Assembly: GCF_000344685.1 (NCBI RefSeq)
Contig: NW_006920421.1
Span: 1,114,446-1,178,445 of the forward strand
From: Gloeophyllum trabeum ATCC 11539
Lineage: Eukaryota > Basidiomycota > Agaricomycetes > Gloeophyllales > Gloeophyllaceae
Reading direction: 5' to 3'
Length of the DNA: 64,000 nucleotides
The notes beneath the pieces are model-generated. The model was not told the DNA's origin, did not search any database, and saw only the letters and a list, made by a program, of their open reading frames with translations. This document shows, one piece after another, positions 37,460 through 50,599 of the stretch (positions are counted from its first letter, which is position 1; every line of letters starts with the position of its first letter). A program made the translations under genes and the position numbers.

Positions 37460-40400
37460 TCATCCGACCGTCGCCTTGCATCTATCAACGGACAATCCAC
37501 TATAAGAAGAAAAATGAGAACACATCCTCTTTACGTCAGGCATCAAGACATACCTAGAGGCGGACGGGTTACCCCACTAGATGATGATGGACATTTTATT
37601 CAGAGCGCAGCTGAAGAGTAAAACCAGGTACGTACCCAGCTGGGAAAATCCACCCCGCTCCCGCTAGCGCCGAACACTGCAAAGTTCAAGATGAAGAAAA
37701 TAATCTACGAAGATCATTGTCAAGATAAAACACATTATAAGGAACACAGGAAAATGCGCACCTGGCTACCTCCGTCCTACGTCCCAGCGTGTTGTTGGGT
37801 AACCTTGCATGAAGTCAGGAATATGAAGACTCACCAGAGCAGCGCTCATGAGGTAGTTATATCTACGCGCTTGATTCAGCATCGAGAAACGTGGAAAGGC
37901 CAAGCAAACTCACTTCTTGAACCAACGAGGTCTCCGCGTACGTGCCCACCTGAAACGAGAAGATGGATATGAGCCAAACATGAAAAGCATTGATGCTACA
38001 CACCACTGCGAGGCGATGCCAATGACATAGCACGTCCACCATTGGCCGTTCACGGAATAGGGAAGATAACCCAGGTAGCTGGAAACAGGCCTCAGCCAAT
38101 GAGCAATTGCGTAGGACGCTGAACTCACTTCGCCACAACGGGAATGATAATGTACTTAAAGAAGCCCGTCCTGCACATACCGTTAGTCCGCTCGTGAGAA
38201 GCATGTGAGTGTCACATACTTCTTGCCAAAGACTTTATGGAGGCCAAAGAAGACGAAGGGAGTAAGGAAGCCAATCAAGATGGCCATCGGGATCCAGAAG
38301 TACGTCGAGTGAGGGGAATACATCTGCTTCGCCAGAGCCCCCCAGGTGATCGCCTGGGTGTTGAAAGACTGGGCATGCCACCCCGACCAGAGACGTGTGC
38401 CTATGGGATCCACTAATTCCGCTCTATGCGCACTGATGATGCTCTTCATGAGGACGTAGTTCATTATGGAGCCAACGACAGTGCCAGCAATTTGGGCCGT
38501 GAAAGTAGCCCGAGGAGGGATCTGGAGGTGGAGCATTGTCAGACGTCGGGACTATCAAGCGTGGTGAAACGTGTACTCACTTTACAATACTAGTTGCAAG
38601 GCATAAGTGAAACTAATCATACGTCAAGCGCCAAGTAATACTCACCTGGCCGAGCTTAAGATCTTGCAAGAGGTAAAGTGCTTGGTACCTTTTATATACC
38701 GCATCAGCGCGAGAACCCCTGCATAAACGCGCTGCGTACCCTGTGCTATACCCATACAGCTTGGCGTACATGTTTGCGACAGGTTTGCCTGGATGCACGT
38801 AGGCAGCGATCAATTGGACCAAACCTTGCGTCGGTTGCGAGAAGCCCCTGCGACAAAGATGAGACACTTCGAATTCAAGGTATGAACGGACCCACGTCAC
38901 AGCAGTGACAAAGCCCAAGAACGTCGTGATGACGAAAGCTATGCTGGGGTTAATCTCTGCCAGTAGGTTTGGAAGGGGGGGGGCAACACGTACAGATAAT
39001 CACGAAGACGAGCATGGACCACCCGGGCAGGTAGTTGGTGTGAGTATACAAAGTACCACACCCGACTGCGAATGAGCCAAGCAGGATCGAGATATACCAC
39101 AATTGCGGTACTTCCGGATAAACCTTCATCTCTGTTCTCGATCAGGACTGGGTGAGCACTAGTGCAAGACGCAACATACTCGCAAAATCTGCAGGGAATG
39201 GTGTGAGAATATGATTCTAGGATACATCGATGGCCCACGTACGAGGATCATCAACATCCCTGACATTCCTGAGGAACTTGAAACCAGAGAACGCTGCCTA
39301 CAATTCAAAGTCATAAGCCACTTCGCCAAGCGACGTGGCAAACAGCTCCAAACCTTGAGTTCCTTCCAATGCCAAACCAGCACGTGAGAGAAGCTTGCTC
39401 CGACCGCCAAGTTGTAGCACAGCAGCGAGAGACCATATGTCGTAGTTAGCCTGTTACGGAACTAAGGTCAGGTCGACGCAATTTGTGTTGCTGACTTATT
39501 TACCATGGCTGGCCAACCTGAGCATACTTCTCCGGGTCGAACTCTTGCTTGTCATTAAGAATCGTCGTTTGGTCGTAAGTCGTGCCGTTGGCGTAGAAGA
39601 GCGACTGTGACATCCAGGGGAGTCCAAGGGACTATATGATTACTTGTTAATGGACAACCTCGCAAAAACTATTGCGGTAGCCCTCACCTTGCCGCTCCAA
39701 AGGTCGGAGTACTTGGGGTACATCAGTAACAGAGGAATGAAAGAGGCACGGGGGTACTCACGTATGCACTAGTCAGAAGAATGTAACCTCCAAACATGCC
39801 AAGATAGGCAGATATCTCTGAAAAAATGATACGTTTAGACGAATTATTTGGGGGAGAATTCCCATACGTGTTTGGAGCGGCCAATAGAGCGGATTTCCTT
39901 GGCTGATGAGCGTCCTGAAGCCACGGATCAATCTTCGGTATTGGGAAGAGATACAGAATTTTGGCTACCAGTCAAATCCGAAAGAGAAGAACCCGATCCC
40001 CTCGTTGGAGGAGCCGCCACCGAAAAAGTTTCTGAAGTGTTCTGATTATGCAAGTCCAGAGACACGCAGGCTCTCCACATACCTGACGAAGTCATGCTTC
40101 CCATGATCCGCGAGGCACACGATGCTGAATGCCGTCAGTAGAGCTGCAACGCCTGTTGTTGAGAAGCCCCAAAGCTAACAACAACGCAGTAATGCTTACG
40201 GAACATCCAGGTGCTGTCGATCTTACTTGAGAACTTTATCGCGTGAAATTACTCAAACGGACTCACGGTATGATCTCCCAGCAGAAGATGGCGGTGAATA
40301 CGATCCAGAAGAAACGCATCTTCTTCTTGCTGAGATAGTTACCAGTGTGCATACTTTGCACTACGAAGAGGTTCGTCGTATACAATCATCTGGCCATTCT

Positions 40401-41435
40401 CGAAGAAAGCCACTTACACAGATTGACCTGGGGCACCGTGGCAGGGTACAGCGCGTACGTGGGGACTGTGCAACGACATTATATCCGTCCCTGAACGGAG
40501 CAAAAGCCAGTATATACTCACAGACTAGCAGCACTCGCAAGATCCCCGCGAAACCATAACCCTGGCGAAGTCAGCCGGTCAGCCGACAAACTGGAATCTG
40601 ATGTCGATATGCGTGGGACGTACCAGCAGTTGACTGGACAATGTCTGGAAGATGGCCACAGCAGGGTGAAGCTTTACGCCGTAGAAGAGGTCTAGCGTGG
40701 AGATGATGCTGATGGCGTCCGCCGTAGTCGATGCTGTGGAGGAGAAGATGACGATGCAAGCATGCTCCTTGATGTTGAATGGGCCTGGGTTCAGGTAACG
40801 GAACCAGCCCTTGGTCGGTATAAATTCTGGGGGCGTGTGTCAAAGCTACCGAAGGCAAATAGACGGTCGCTTTCTAACTACTTACGAGCCATGGCGCGTC
40901 CCAGGACATACGAGATGATCAGCTGGAAGAGTGCAGATACAGTTGCGTTCTGAGGCTTCCACCAGTAGATCTCGGACAAGACAGAGCCTTTGCCGCGAAT
41001 TAGTGCAACCAACCGGCACGGACGTCCATGTACTTACCGAATGTTGCGAGACCCAAACCCAACTGGAAGAGGTTCAACTGAGGGGTACAAGGTACGAGGA
41101 ACAGCTATCTACTCACAAACCAGAACCTGAAGGTCATGGCGGGGAGCGTAGGATCATCATCCGTATGCAGGATCTGAGAGATGAGCTTGTCAGTGCAGCG
41201 ACCGTAACATATCACGGGCCGTCCTCACTTGAGTAGCGATGTCGGCGGCGTCATGGACGACAGCCTCCGTCTCCTCCGGCGGTATTTCTAGTACCTCCGT
41301 CTTCTCGAGGTCGCTGTACGCGTCCTTCACGTCCTTCACGACCGAGGCTTGAGACGATTTCTTCTCATCGAAAGAATCCCCTTCCTGCGCATGGGATCTG
41401 CGGTTGAGAGTGGGGATGTCGTCTGCGAGAGCCAT
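37460..41435 (-). CDS. OPT-family oligopeptide transporter
   Basis: Proton-coupled small oligopeptide transporter in the plasma membrane. It starts MALADDIPTLNRRSHAQEGD at 41435 with an acidic cytosolic N-terminus, then ILHTDDDPTLPAMTFRFWF, the conserved entry to the first membrane segment. Other blocks are IYWWKPQNATVSALFQLIIS, the signature NPGPFNIKEHACIVIFSSTA, and TADAISIISTLDLFYGVKLH. Near the C-terminus are PPRATFTAQIAGTVVGSIMN, YFWIPMAILIGFLTPFVFFG, YLGYLPYSVNGQWWTCYVIG and WFKKYNYLMSAAL. A 15-nt exon (37762-37776, DGGSQ) and IIFFILNFAVFGASGSGVDF follow, and the end is probably VDRCKATVG-stop at 37460-37462. More than 15 short introns are spread over 4 kb. The final exon is less certain. 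Confidence 0.9.
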
Positions 41436-42232
41436 AGCGAGCCAAGGACAAGCTTTCACGGGTCGGAGGAGACGAAGGCCTCCAGGTACGAAGCAGGCTC
41501 ATTATAACCTGCTCATGTGCGCGGCATCGCAGAAGCATATCTAGGCACCGTGGAATATGTTTAGTCTGGCAAATCCAGATCCTTCAATGATAAGGGTGGA
41601 TGCAGTGCTGGAGCACTAATGACTCCCGTTCCTTGAGCAGGTCTGTGATAACGTTACGACGTCCCTCTCCAAAAGAACTCCGGTCAGGCATCATTTCTGA
41701 GAGGGCGAGTCTGACCTTCCATGGGTGGTAAAAGTAGCTGCACTGCGAACACGGTCGGATTCAACATAGGTCATCGGAAGTTCAGAAGGATGATGTACAT
41801 GCGAAGAACGCTCCGCCCAGACCGATAAGAGGATAAGAGCTCTCCACAGAGATCAGTTAAATTTGGTCTGCTTTCGGATGCAGCGTCTTGGTCACTTGCA
41901 GCAAGTGATAGGGCAGGGGGCCGACGAACCGACGATAAGACGTTCATCTGGGCAGCTCACCAGCCATTTCGGTTATCATACCCTTCGAAACTGAGGAATA
42001 TATGCTCGATATCAAACAGTTAATGACGCCCCCCTCAGCGGATAACGTCAGGGGCAGGCCCAACGTCAATACAGAAAGGCTGGCCACAAAGTGGAACATG
42101 TCAAAACCGCATTTATTGCAATCGTCAATGATAAACAAGTTCGGAGAAACCGGACGAGCGCTGAGGTTCGCGGGTGGCGGTGCCCGCGCATGAGGGAGCG
42201 GCAAACAACGGTCAACACATTTTCCAACCGCA
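41436..42232. promoter_or_regulatory. divergent intergenic region, OPT / NDUFB10
   Basis: About 800 bp between the OPT start and the complex I subunit start. No GATA cluster or TATA element was convincing, and no coding exon was recognised. Confidence 0.35.
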
Positions 42233-42580
42233 ATGGCCATTGACGAGGCGCAACGCGAGGAGCTGCAAGGTGACGCCGCCATGTTGTTTCACGCTGTCTG
42301 GAACGCATCTGACGACGCTGCCAGCTCGTCTCAAAGCTCGGGACGACCATCTGCGCGAGTCATGGGTGCGCGCCATGGAAGCTCGCATCGTCCGCGATGA
42401 GCTCAAGAAGTGCCAGAGGGGCGAAGGTGTTAACCACCTGGAGAACTGCAAATGGCTGGCGGACAAGTACGCGAACATGCTGAAAGAGAACAGGGTGAGT
42501 GCTTGTCGTGTCTCCGGCTCACGTCGAATCTTAGTCTCGATCCTGCGTAGGTCAAGGGCTATAAGATGATCGACATATGA
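42233..42580 (+). CDS. NDUFB10: Mitochondrial complex I subunit, NDUFB10 / 12-kDa type
   Basis: Accessory subunit of NADH:ubiquinone oxidoreductase. Three short exons: MAIDEAQREELQ, then ARLKARDDHLRESWVRAMEA with RIVRDELKKCQRGEGVNHLE and NCKWLADKYANMLKENR, then VKGYKMIDI-stop at 42578-42580. Introns follow GT-AG and keep phase. The two cysteines spaced C-x11-C and the LKENRVKGYK end are characteristic of the fungal 12-kDa subunit. About 75 residues in this model, shorter than the family average of about 90-100. No cleavable presequence, as usual for this intermembrane-space-facing subunit; an upstream exon is possible. Confidence 0.82.
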
Positions 42581-42908
42581 TAGTGATAGTCCCTTGTCTT
42601 TGTCGTGCCTCGGCAGTGGAGCGGCAACACCAGGATTAATAACCAAAAGCCCCGCTATTGCGGTGGATAACGGCGGTCGAGGTCGATTGCAACTGGAAGA
42701 CAGAACGTCCTACACAGCGTCCTACACATCAGTGTCCAGTGCGGCACGTCCTAAGGGAAGTGATTGTAGATAGAACCCAACATTGGATGGTCGCAAGTAG
42801 CTCACACATGTGCGACATTCCCGCCAATTCAAGCATTTTGGCAATATGAAGATAAATAGCAGGTCACTACTGAACGACCCAGTTTTCGTCGCGCACGGGA
42901 CGGACACC

Positions 42909-44096
42909 TCACTTCTTCCCCTTCCTGCGCCTCCCCTCGGTTCCACTCGTCTCTCCGCCGCTCAATTCATCCCCGCTGCTCGCCGCGCCCTTCCTGCTTT
43001 TCGACTTCTTCAAATGGTGCTCAGGGATCCACTCCTCCTGGTACCCGCCCGCACCAGTGGCAGTGACCGTACCGACCGGCGCACTTATCGCCTCTCCTCG
43101 CGGCTTGCGCGCCTTCTTCGGCGCAGGAGCGTACGTCTGGTAAGCAAAATATCCCACCGCGCCAAGTATACCCGCGACCATCGCGTACGTGGATAGCCTT
43201 TGACACGGCCATCAGTATGAGCGAATGATCATGCGGTTCACGCTACTCACATCTTGAGGTCAAACCATGACAATTCCGGCTCGACGACGGTCACGATCGA
43301 GTCATACGCCGTGACACGGTATACTTTATCCTGACGCACTTTGTCAGCTTTGTGATCTCGAGGAATGGTCTATGATCTTAGCTTACGTCGGCGAGGTGTT
43401 CCAACCATATATTCAACTTCAGATCGCCGGGCTGTGCGAGGAAATGGTTTCTGTCAGCCGTAGATCTCGCGTTTCGTGATTGATGTTTCCAGTCACCTTG
43501 AATCTGAACCGACGCATCAGATGCGAACTGAATAAGCACCCAGAATCGAGAAGTGTGCTTACTCGCTGTAGAATGTGTAGGGCAACTGAATCCTCGTCCC
43601 CTCGAGTAACCTAACCCCGTATGTAAGACTGCTGGTCTGTTGCACAGTCGTAAGCCGAGTACGAGTGCAAGCAGATGGGACGAGTGCCTCAAAATGGCAA
43701 ACCTACGTTCTTGATCAGAGCATTCGTCTCTGGGTGGTGCACGGAGCCGGCGATGCTCAAGAGTGTCACGTTCCGATCAGAGGTGTTCTCAATGAATACA
43801 TCCAGCTTGTTTCTCTCGCCATTGACGACGTCTGTTTTCGTCAGGCACAGCCCAAATCAATGGAGGGCGCTAGCAGTTACGAGGGGTGCGGACGCACGTC
43901 CGAATGGATTGTCTTCGGGAAAGACGGCAACCGCGAGAACAGCGGGCTCCTCAGTGTCCCCCACCGGTGCTGTGCAATTCAGGCATGCTCGTCAGCGTCA
44001 GACTCCTGTTCGCCAAGAGAGATCTCACTAACAGGCAGAGACCGCTGCCAGAAACCCCAGCGCTAACCCGCCCCTCAATATGTTCCGGAGATGCAT
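42909..44096 (-). CDS. TRAP-alpha-like ER membrane protein (SSR1/Irc22 family)
   Basis: Translocon-associated protein alpha family, a type I ER membrane protein. ATG 44096 gives MHLRNILRGGLALGFLAAVS, a signal peptide ending near AVSA at a GTTAGT donor. Luminal part: EEPAVLAVAVFPEDNPFG, GERNKLDVFIENTSDRNVTL, LSIAGSVHHPETNALIKN, QLPYTFYSEFKPGDLKLNIW and VYRVTAYDSIVTVVEPELSW. The membrane segment is LSTYAMVAGILGAVGYFAYQ. The cytosolic tail is basic (APKKARKPR, LKKSKSRKGA) and ends GRRRKGKK-stop at 42909-42911. Topology, glycosylation sequon-type sites (NTS, NVT) and the tail fit the family. It probably supports protein translocation or ER quality control. Confidence 0.87.
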
Positions 44097-44778
44097 ATTG
44101 CAGCCAAGTAAAGAACGTCCCGTAGACCAGAAAATACACCGTATATATTATGAAGCTAGAGGTGAGTGTACCGAGATATGACGAGATCACTTCGCCGAAT
44201 GAGTGCCTTGCCACGTCCGATGAGCTTAGGGCAGGGCAATAAAAGACACGTGACCGCGACGCGTCTCATTAGCACGTCGTCCGACTGCATCGGAGCGCAG
44301 GACAGTATCGACTCGGCGGGATACGGCGTATTCACGACTAACCATGTGGGTATAGGATAACAGCAAGTGATGAGCCGGATTCAAACAACAACCATCTGGA
44401 CGCCAGGCCGTCACCGACCGTTGGGAATCGATCAAAGGGGCTCCCGAGAGAGAGAGATTCTGGGGCTCCCGCGGCCATCCCCCGTTAATCCGTCAGGAGC
44501 CCGGGCGCCAGGGAATTGGCTGTCCGCGTATTGATCACCGACAACAATAAAACATAACCGGAGCCTTCAGGATATATCGCTGACACACATTGCGTCGTAG
44601 AAATTTTACTTACGACAATCCGGCGCCTCGAGGCGCGGTGACTGAGTAAATATCCACCCAGCTGGGTCATGCGGAGAGTAGCATCCCACCTCGAATGCAC
44701 TGTATAACGATGTTACTTTGTAAAACAGTCTGATTGTCAAGGAGTTATACAACAGGTAGGAGAAATCCACAGTTACGG
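44097..44778. other. intergenic, TRAP-alpha promoter
   Basis: About 680 bp between two minus-strand genes. It contains a short purine run (gagagagagag near 44446) and no recognised gene. Confidence 0.35.
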
Positions 44779-46169
44779 TCATGCACCGGCCCCTCTTTTC
44801 CTCAACAGGTCCTTGGCAATTTCTTCCACGTCGCCAGCGGGATCCGGTAACCAGAAAGCCTGACAACAGGGCGTCAACTTCTCAAACGTGACGTCACTGA
44901 AACCAAAACATACCAGTTCAGATCCCGCAGAGCACATCATGGCAAGGCGAGGATTGAACCTGACACATCGGGACGGCCCTGGATGGCCTTCGAGAACCGC
45001 TATCGGCTGCAACCGTGCAGGAGGAACCTTCAAGTCCACACGCCCGGATCTCGAGGGTAAGTTCTGGACGTCCCATACACATATCTTCCCGTCAAGACTG
45101 CCACCAACAACAAACTTGCTGTCTGGTGTCCAGGATACCTCTTCGCCACTACAGCCTCGCACTGGCGTGATGCCGGGCGGTGTGTTCAGGTTTCTCCGTT
45201 CGAGTCCTACGTGCCCTTCCAGTTTTGCGAGTAGGTGCCCATCAAAGGAGTCCATGATATAGTGCGCGTCGCCTGAGCAACCCACTAAGAGGTACTTCCC
45301 GTTCATGGAGAAGGATATGGAGCTCATGAAGATGGCGCGAGGAGGATAGCTAATCTGTGCCAGAGTGGGGTCATCAAGGGTGATGGCAAGGAACGGAGCC
45401 TTGTCAAAGTGGGCTGAGTCGTAAAGCATTATACGCTGGAAGTCGTTCACGGCGACAGCAAAGATGACACCTTCGCTGTCATACGCAACGATCGGTGATG
45501 ATGGTAAGTTCAGGAGGCCCCGGCATGTCGGGGTTCGCAGATCCCACACTCGTACTGTCTTATCCAGCGACGCGGATATGAAGCCATCGTCCACCGGTGA
45601 CATCTCCAGACTAACGACCCGCTGCGTGTGGCCCTTGAAGTACTGAAGATACTTGTTGTCATGCAGAGAGTGATACCTGATGGTGTCGTCCTCTTTTGTG
45701 GAAGCATAGATAATTGCGGTATTCTTGTGAGTGAAGCGAGGCAGGTCGACACCATACTTCTTCGACTGTAAAGTCTTGAGATGCCTATGTTCGGATAAGG
45801 AGTAAGTTGAGCAATGCATGTCGAGACATATGCGGAGGAGACTCGCTTGCTAGTTTTGCAGCTATACAGACGGAATGTCTCGTCCTCGGACGCCGTGATC
45901 AACTGGTCTCCTCTATCATCAAAACATATGCCGGTGATATGCCTGGGCCCCTGCATGGCTGCATTTCTCGACGCGAAATTACCGGGACTAGGCGGTGGCA
46001 CCTGCTCTACGGCTCCTTTGAATATCTTTGCCGGCTTCAGCTTACTCTGCGCCTTCGGTCAATCGAAGCAAGCAACTAAATGAATTCTCATAGTCACCAT
46101 CAGCGCCGGTGTCAGCGATAGTGTACTCGGACGGGACGGGCCCGCTTGAACATCATTGTTGGGTGGCAT
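44779..46169 (-). CDS. SWD2: WD40 protein Swd2 (WDR82), COMPASS / CPF subunit
   Basis: WD-repeat protein shared by the histone H3K4 methyltransferase COMPASS and the cleavage/polyadenylation factor. Exon 1 is MPPNNDVQAGPSRPSTLSLT ending PALM. The next exon gives SKLKPAKIFKGAVEQVPPPS and the first repeat HITGICFDDRGDQLITASED. Family blocks follow: SKKYGVDLPRFTHKNTAIIY, DNKYLQYFKGHTQRVVSLEM, FISASLDKTVRVWDLR, MSSISFSMNGKYLLVGCSGD and WTPDSKFVVGGSLDGKICVW. It ends KDLLRKRGAGA-stop at 44779-44781. The KKYG-V-L-RFTH and CxGLLN-type blocks separate Swd2 from general WD40 proteins. About 420 residues, a little longer than yeast Swd2 because of the N-terminal extension. Confidence 0.92.
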
Positions 46170-46270
46170 TGCAAGATAGACTGGAGAGGGCGGACAATCC
46201 ACGCAGGAAGGCGCGCCGCCACAACATGTCGGAGTTTGAAACAACTTCTTGTTAGGCTACCACTCGCAAT

Positions 46271-47172
46271 ATGGCTGAACAGGACGAATCCGCCAAACTA
46301 TGGAAGGTCAACCGGACAATACACGAGCTCGTCAAGGATAGGGTCAGCGTCTCCGTCTCTCGCGCACGCAAACCTCAAGTGTCTTACGCAATATGAATCT
46401 GGGGCAGGGGTATCAAGTGTCCGACGAGGAGATACACATGGACCTTGCAACGTTCCGGAGCCATTATGCCAATAGCGGGGGCAGCGTGGAGTGAGTTCAA
46501 TATCTGCTCTAGTTCATGGACTAGCACTTATTGTTTGAGCCCGTGCTTAGCCGTAACCAGCTAAATTTCTTCACCAACCATACGTATAACCCACAAGATC
46601 AAATTTTCGTCTTCTTCTCAGAAGAGAAAAGCGTCGGCGTGAAGACCATGCGCAAGTACGCGGCGGCTTCTAGTGTTGCACGCTGCGCGGACTGACGACG
46701 TCCCTAGGTTACTCGGCATCCTGGAGGAGAAATCGATCCAGCGGGGCATTATCATTTTTCCAGGCAACATGACGCCCTCAGCTCGGAAAGTACGTATTCC
46801 GTGTAGTTGGTGTGTCATATCCTTACCCGAAATTTAGGTCATTGTTGCTATGTCGCAACAGTTCAAGCTGGAGGAGTTCTCCGAATCCGACCTACTCGTG
46901 AATATCACGCACCATACGCTAGTACCGCGGCACGAGGTACTCTCTCCGGAAGACAAAAGGATTTTGCTAGAACGATAGTGGGTTCCGATCTTTGGACGTG
47001 GTGTATCCGTGACTAAGTGCTCTTTAGCCGGCTGAAGGAAACGCAGCTACCGCGTATCCAGCTGGCGGATCCAGTTGCTCGATACTATGGCCTCAAGCGA
47101 GGACAGGTCGTCAAAATCACAAGACCAAGTGAAACGGCTGGACGCTATGCGAGCTATCGAATATGCTTTTAG
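46271..47172 (+). CDS. RPB5: RNA polymerases I/II/III subunit Rpb5 (ABC1)
   Basis: Common subunit of all three nuclear RNA polymerases. It starts [20 protein letters not shown] at 46271, then [57 protein letters not shown] and [20 protein letters not shown]. The conserved archaeal RpoH-like C-terminal domain is [40 protein letters not shown] and [20 protein letters not shown], ending SYRICF-stop at 47170-47172. About 215-220 residues, the usual length. It starts about 100 bp from the divergent Swd2 gene, so the two probably share a promoter. Confidence 0.95.
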
Positions 47173-50100
47173 TTGTTTTCCATGACTGTGTCTCTCGACC
47201 CCTTGACGGTTCATCGCCTGCACATCACTGTACTCGGCTATTATAATTTGCACTCATGTATTTGCCCTCCTCTTAGTTTTGTATCCCATCAACGGTATTT
47301 TTGCGGTCTAGGAGAGGCGCTCCAGCGCGCTATACAAGTGTATCGCCTCCTTGGGGTTAGCTTCAAAACCAAAACGTCATCGAACCCGGACGATTCGGAC
47401 CATCCTTATCAGCACTAAAGCAGCAAACGGAGCCTTTTGCACGCCGGTTAGGCGTCGAGGACTTGGATCCGGCGATCAGTATCGTATGTCCGCCTTCCAT
47501 AAGGGAAGAAACTAAGTCTCTCGCTTTGTCAGACTGCTGAAGATCCTGAGGATCTCACATTGCCCAGTCATTGTCTCGGCATGCAGAGTACTATCTTACC
47601 ACAAACTAGTGGCCATTACCGGTGGTGATATCTGTGGGTCATGTCCGCTGAACGCCCTATCTACCCTTATGTCGTAAACAGTCAACTCGGTTCCACCTCG
47701 TGTTGCTAAACTGCGCAATGACAGAGTTTCAGACTTACCTGCCGATCTCGTCGCTAAAGGCAAGTGTCTCAACTTGCAGTCCTGGGTCGGTGGGTCCCAC
47801 CATCTGTATGATGTCTAGTCGGAACGTGCCCTACCCCAGCCTTGATGCGCTACATGCCGCAGGAGTCATGGCGATGCGAGCTTATTTCAAGTAGTTTGCG
47901 GTGGTACCACCGCGGTGCCTACTAAGCGAGCCGTCCACCCTTGCACCGTATGTTTTTCTGGATCACCTCCTGCCAATAGATCTTGCCGTTTATTCCGGAG
48001 GAGCGCTGTGACACGGCAATACCGTGGCCTGCAGCGGCGTTTTGGAACATGGGTACTTTTACGCCTGAATGGGGTCAACGAGGACGAATGAAGGCTCCAT
48101 CCAGTAGTGCCGCCAGTCTCCTCAACGAGTAAACCTAGTAGTATCAGGAGCTGACCCGTCCATGGCAGTTCATATTCTAGGTCACTCACTCTTCGCCTTG
48201 AGACTATCGATGGGTGAATGGTCCAATTACGCATAGAACGGTCTTCAAGGGCCGAGACATCACGTAGGCAGTACCTGGAACGTAGTAGAGATCAGTTCGC
48301 TTTCAAATCGAATCCCCAGGGATCAGCGCCTCCATGGTCGCCGAGTGTGGCCGAAACGTATAAAAAAAGACTTGCGCGCGCAATGAGGTCGAAACCACGA
48401 GGATGTTCGGGATGCCCGTGTGTTTCGAGCGGGACAATGGATTGTGAGTTACGAAGGAGCGGTCGGGGAACACGAAGATAGAACGTCGGAACGATCAGAA
48501 AATCCCAGAGACGGATCGTCGACCATTCGTCGCACTGGACGTCGGCTGAGACCATCCGGCACCAGTGCGTTCCTGTAAAGAAACTCCGGTTCAACAAACA
48601 TGGAAGACGGACGGTAGTCCTGTCGAGCGAATCTTCCTTAGAAGGATACGCGTCATAGTACCTTCCAATCCGGATGGATGTGGCAAAGCTTGCAAATCAT
48701 CCCGAGTACCGAGCAATCGTACATTCACCGCTAGCCCCTAGCCCGGATACAGCAGTCCATCCGTCTCAGTCTCGGCGACCAGCACAGACCATCGGCATGC
48801 TAATTGATAGATGGTCTGAGAGTCGAGCTGTAGAGTACCTGCGGCCATTCCACGCGACGAGGGGTCAGATATCCGTCCAAATCGGAGCCGTTTGGCTGAC
48901 ATCTGACAGACCGGTGGCGGGAACGCGTAGGTGATAGATCTAATAGAATTGCCGAAGGCCACGCCGTCCACCATAGACGCCAGTCAGATCCCGAATACCA
49001 ATGCAGGGCGCTTCTGTCTAGGAAAGGACCTTCCACCTATCTGGGTGGCACGGACACTCGATCGTGGCAGCCAATGAAATGGTAGGCTTACGCCGTTGCA
49101 TTTGAGGTACCATCAATACCCGCGTTCCCGACTGGGTGCTGGCAGGCCTGCAAACGCCGGAGCCATGCAGCGGGTAGCCATTCCTTCGTCGTACGATCTC
49201 GAGGCCGAAATCTGGTGGCCCTCCCAGTTCTAATTCTTTTGAGCGGATCTCAGGGTTGGTTAGACTGTGGGTATGGGGGCAGTCAGTCAGATGGGCCGTC
49301 ATGCGACTTACTGGGCCGCCTTGTCCTACAAGCCGCAACACTGGTAGAGCTGAAGCTAAAGTGGCTGCCTACTAAACAATGCGTACCTATGGTGGCGTCA
49401 TATCACGGGCAGCACGGATATCCAAGTGCGCAGGGGCTCTGGCCATAACGACCGGGTGTACCACTGGGTTAGGCCGCAGTGCAATCAGGCAGATGGCCAC
49501 TTTTCGTGGACAGCCACTGCGACGTTGCTCGAGCTATCAATCAAGACCACAGCACACGACCGCCGAAACATTCCTTGTTACTACGGAAGTGGACGAGATA
49601 TAGAAGTGTAGCATACCTATTTTTGCTGAATACGCAGACATTGCGCAAGTCCTTCGCTGGATTTAGGGCTGACACATGGCAAGGAGTGCGCTTTTTTGAT
49701 CAGCGGGCAGTACTTGGAGCGTCGGAGCCGGACCGAAAAGCTTGCGACAGAATTTTAGTCTGGAATTGTGTATAGCCGCACAGAAACATGCACATCGTAT
49801 CGAATTTCCGTAGGACGGCCGGCGTTCAAGGAGTCGAGTTTCCTGAAAGGTAGATGAGGCGGATCAACTTTTGAGAAGCTCACGTTCTTAGTCGTCCCAA
49901 GAAGGCACCAATCTGCTTCCGTCTTGTTATGAAACAATCAGCAAGATCGGGAGTCTTGGATCTCGACTTGTTGCAACCAGCCTGAACGCCGTCCATTAAT
50001 TTCGTGCATTAGAACTGCAGAGCTTCAACCGGCGGAAATTGAGATGAAGAACAAAAAGCACATTAACTATGATGTCGGGCAGTCACATCGTGCTGATTTC

Positions 50101-50599
50101 GACGCGGAACTAGGCCGTCCATTTCTGTGGGATGCGAAACTTGGTCAGACCTTGGTCAACCTCAAGCGCTCAGGGCTATGACTCGCAAGGAACAATATTC
50201 CCCACGTTTGCTCTCCGCGCAGCTTCATGACGCCTTGTGTCACTGTATCCATCCCCTGGCCGTAGGAAAATATGTTTCGGGAAGTTGCTATCGATCTTGA
50301 ATACCAGATGGCCGTCTACCGGGCCATCGTACAGCATGCCGGCACAGACGGGTCTGCAAGACGACGTAACGTCCCTTCGCTTAATTCGTGCGCATGAGAA
50401 GGCCGTACATAATCGATTTTGCGAATAATCTCGTTCATTTCCGGGATCTCGATGAATTTTTATCTTCAGATCTTGCCTCCCGACACAGCTGCAAGTACGA
50501 TAACTTCCCGGACAGAAACGCGTCCGGGCTATAAAAGCCCTGCCATGTTTTCCTGACAGTGCATCGTAGCATATCCCCCCTCCCCAGATCCACAGCACA
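47173..50599. other. 3.4-kb stretch without a recognised gene, left of terpene synthase 1
   Basis: No conserved domain or consistent exon chain was found on either strand. Overlapping short frames on the minus strand (48292-49341) read as cysteine/tryptophan-containing peptides without family resemblance. The right end holds the terpene synthase promoter. It could be decayed coding sequence or transposon relics, but no repeat boundaries were seen. Confidence 0.4.
50530..50537 (+). promoter_or_regulatory. TATA box of terpene synthase 1
   Basis: TATAAAAG 63 bp upstream of the ATG at 50600, within a short C-rich leader. It predicts transcription start about 30 bp downstream and a 5' UTR near 35 nt. 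The second terpene synthase has the same arrangement. Confidence 0.6.

Noticed and set aside
48292..49341. Chain of minus-strand frames that might form a gene
   Set aside because: Could not be joined through splice sites into a recognisable family; no motif recognised.
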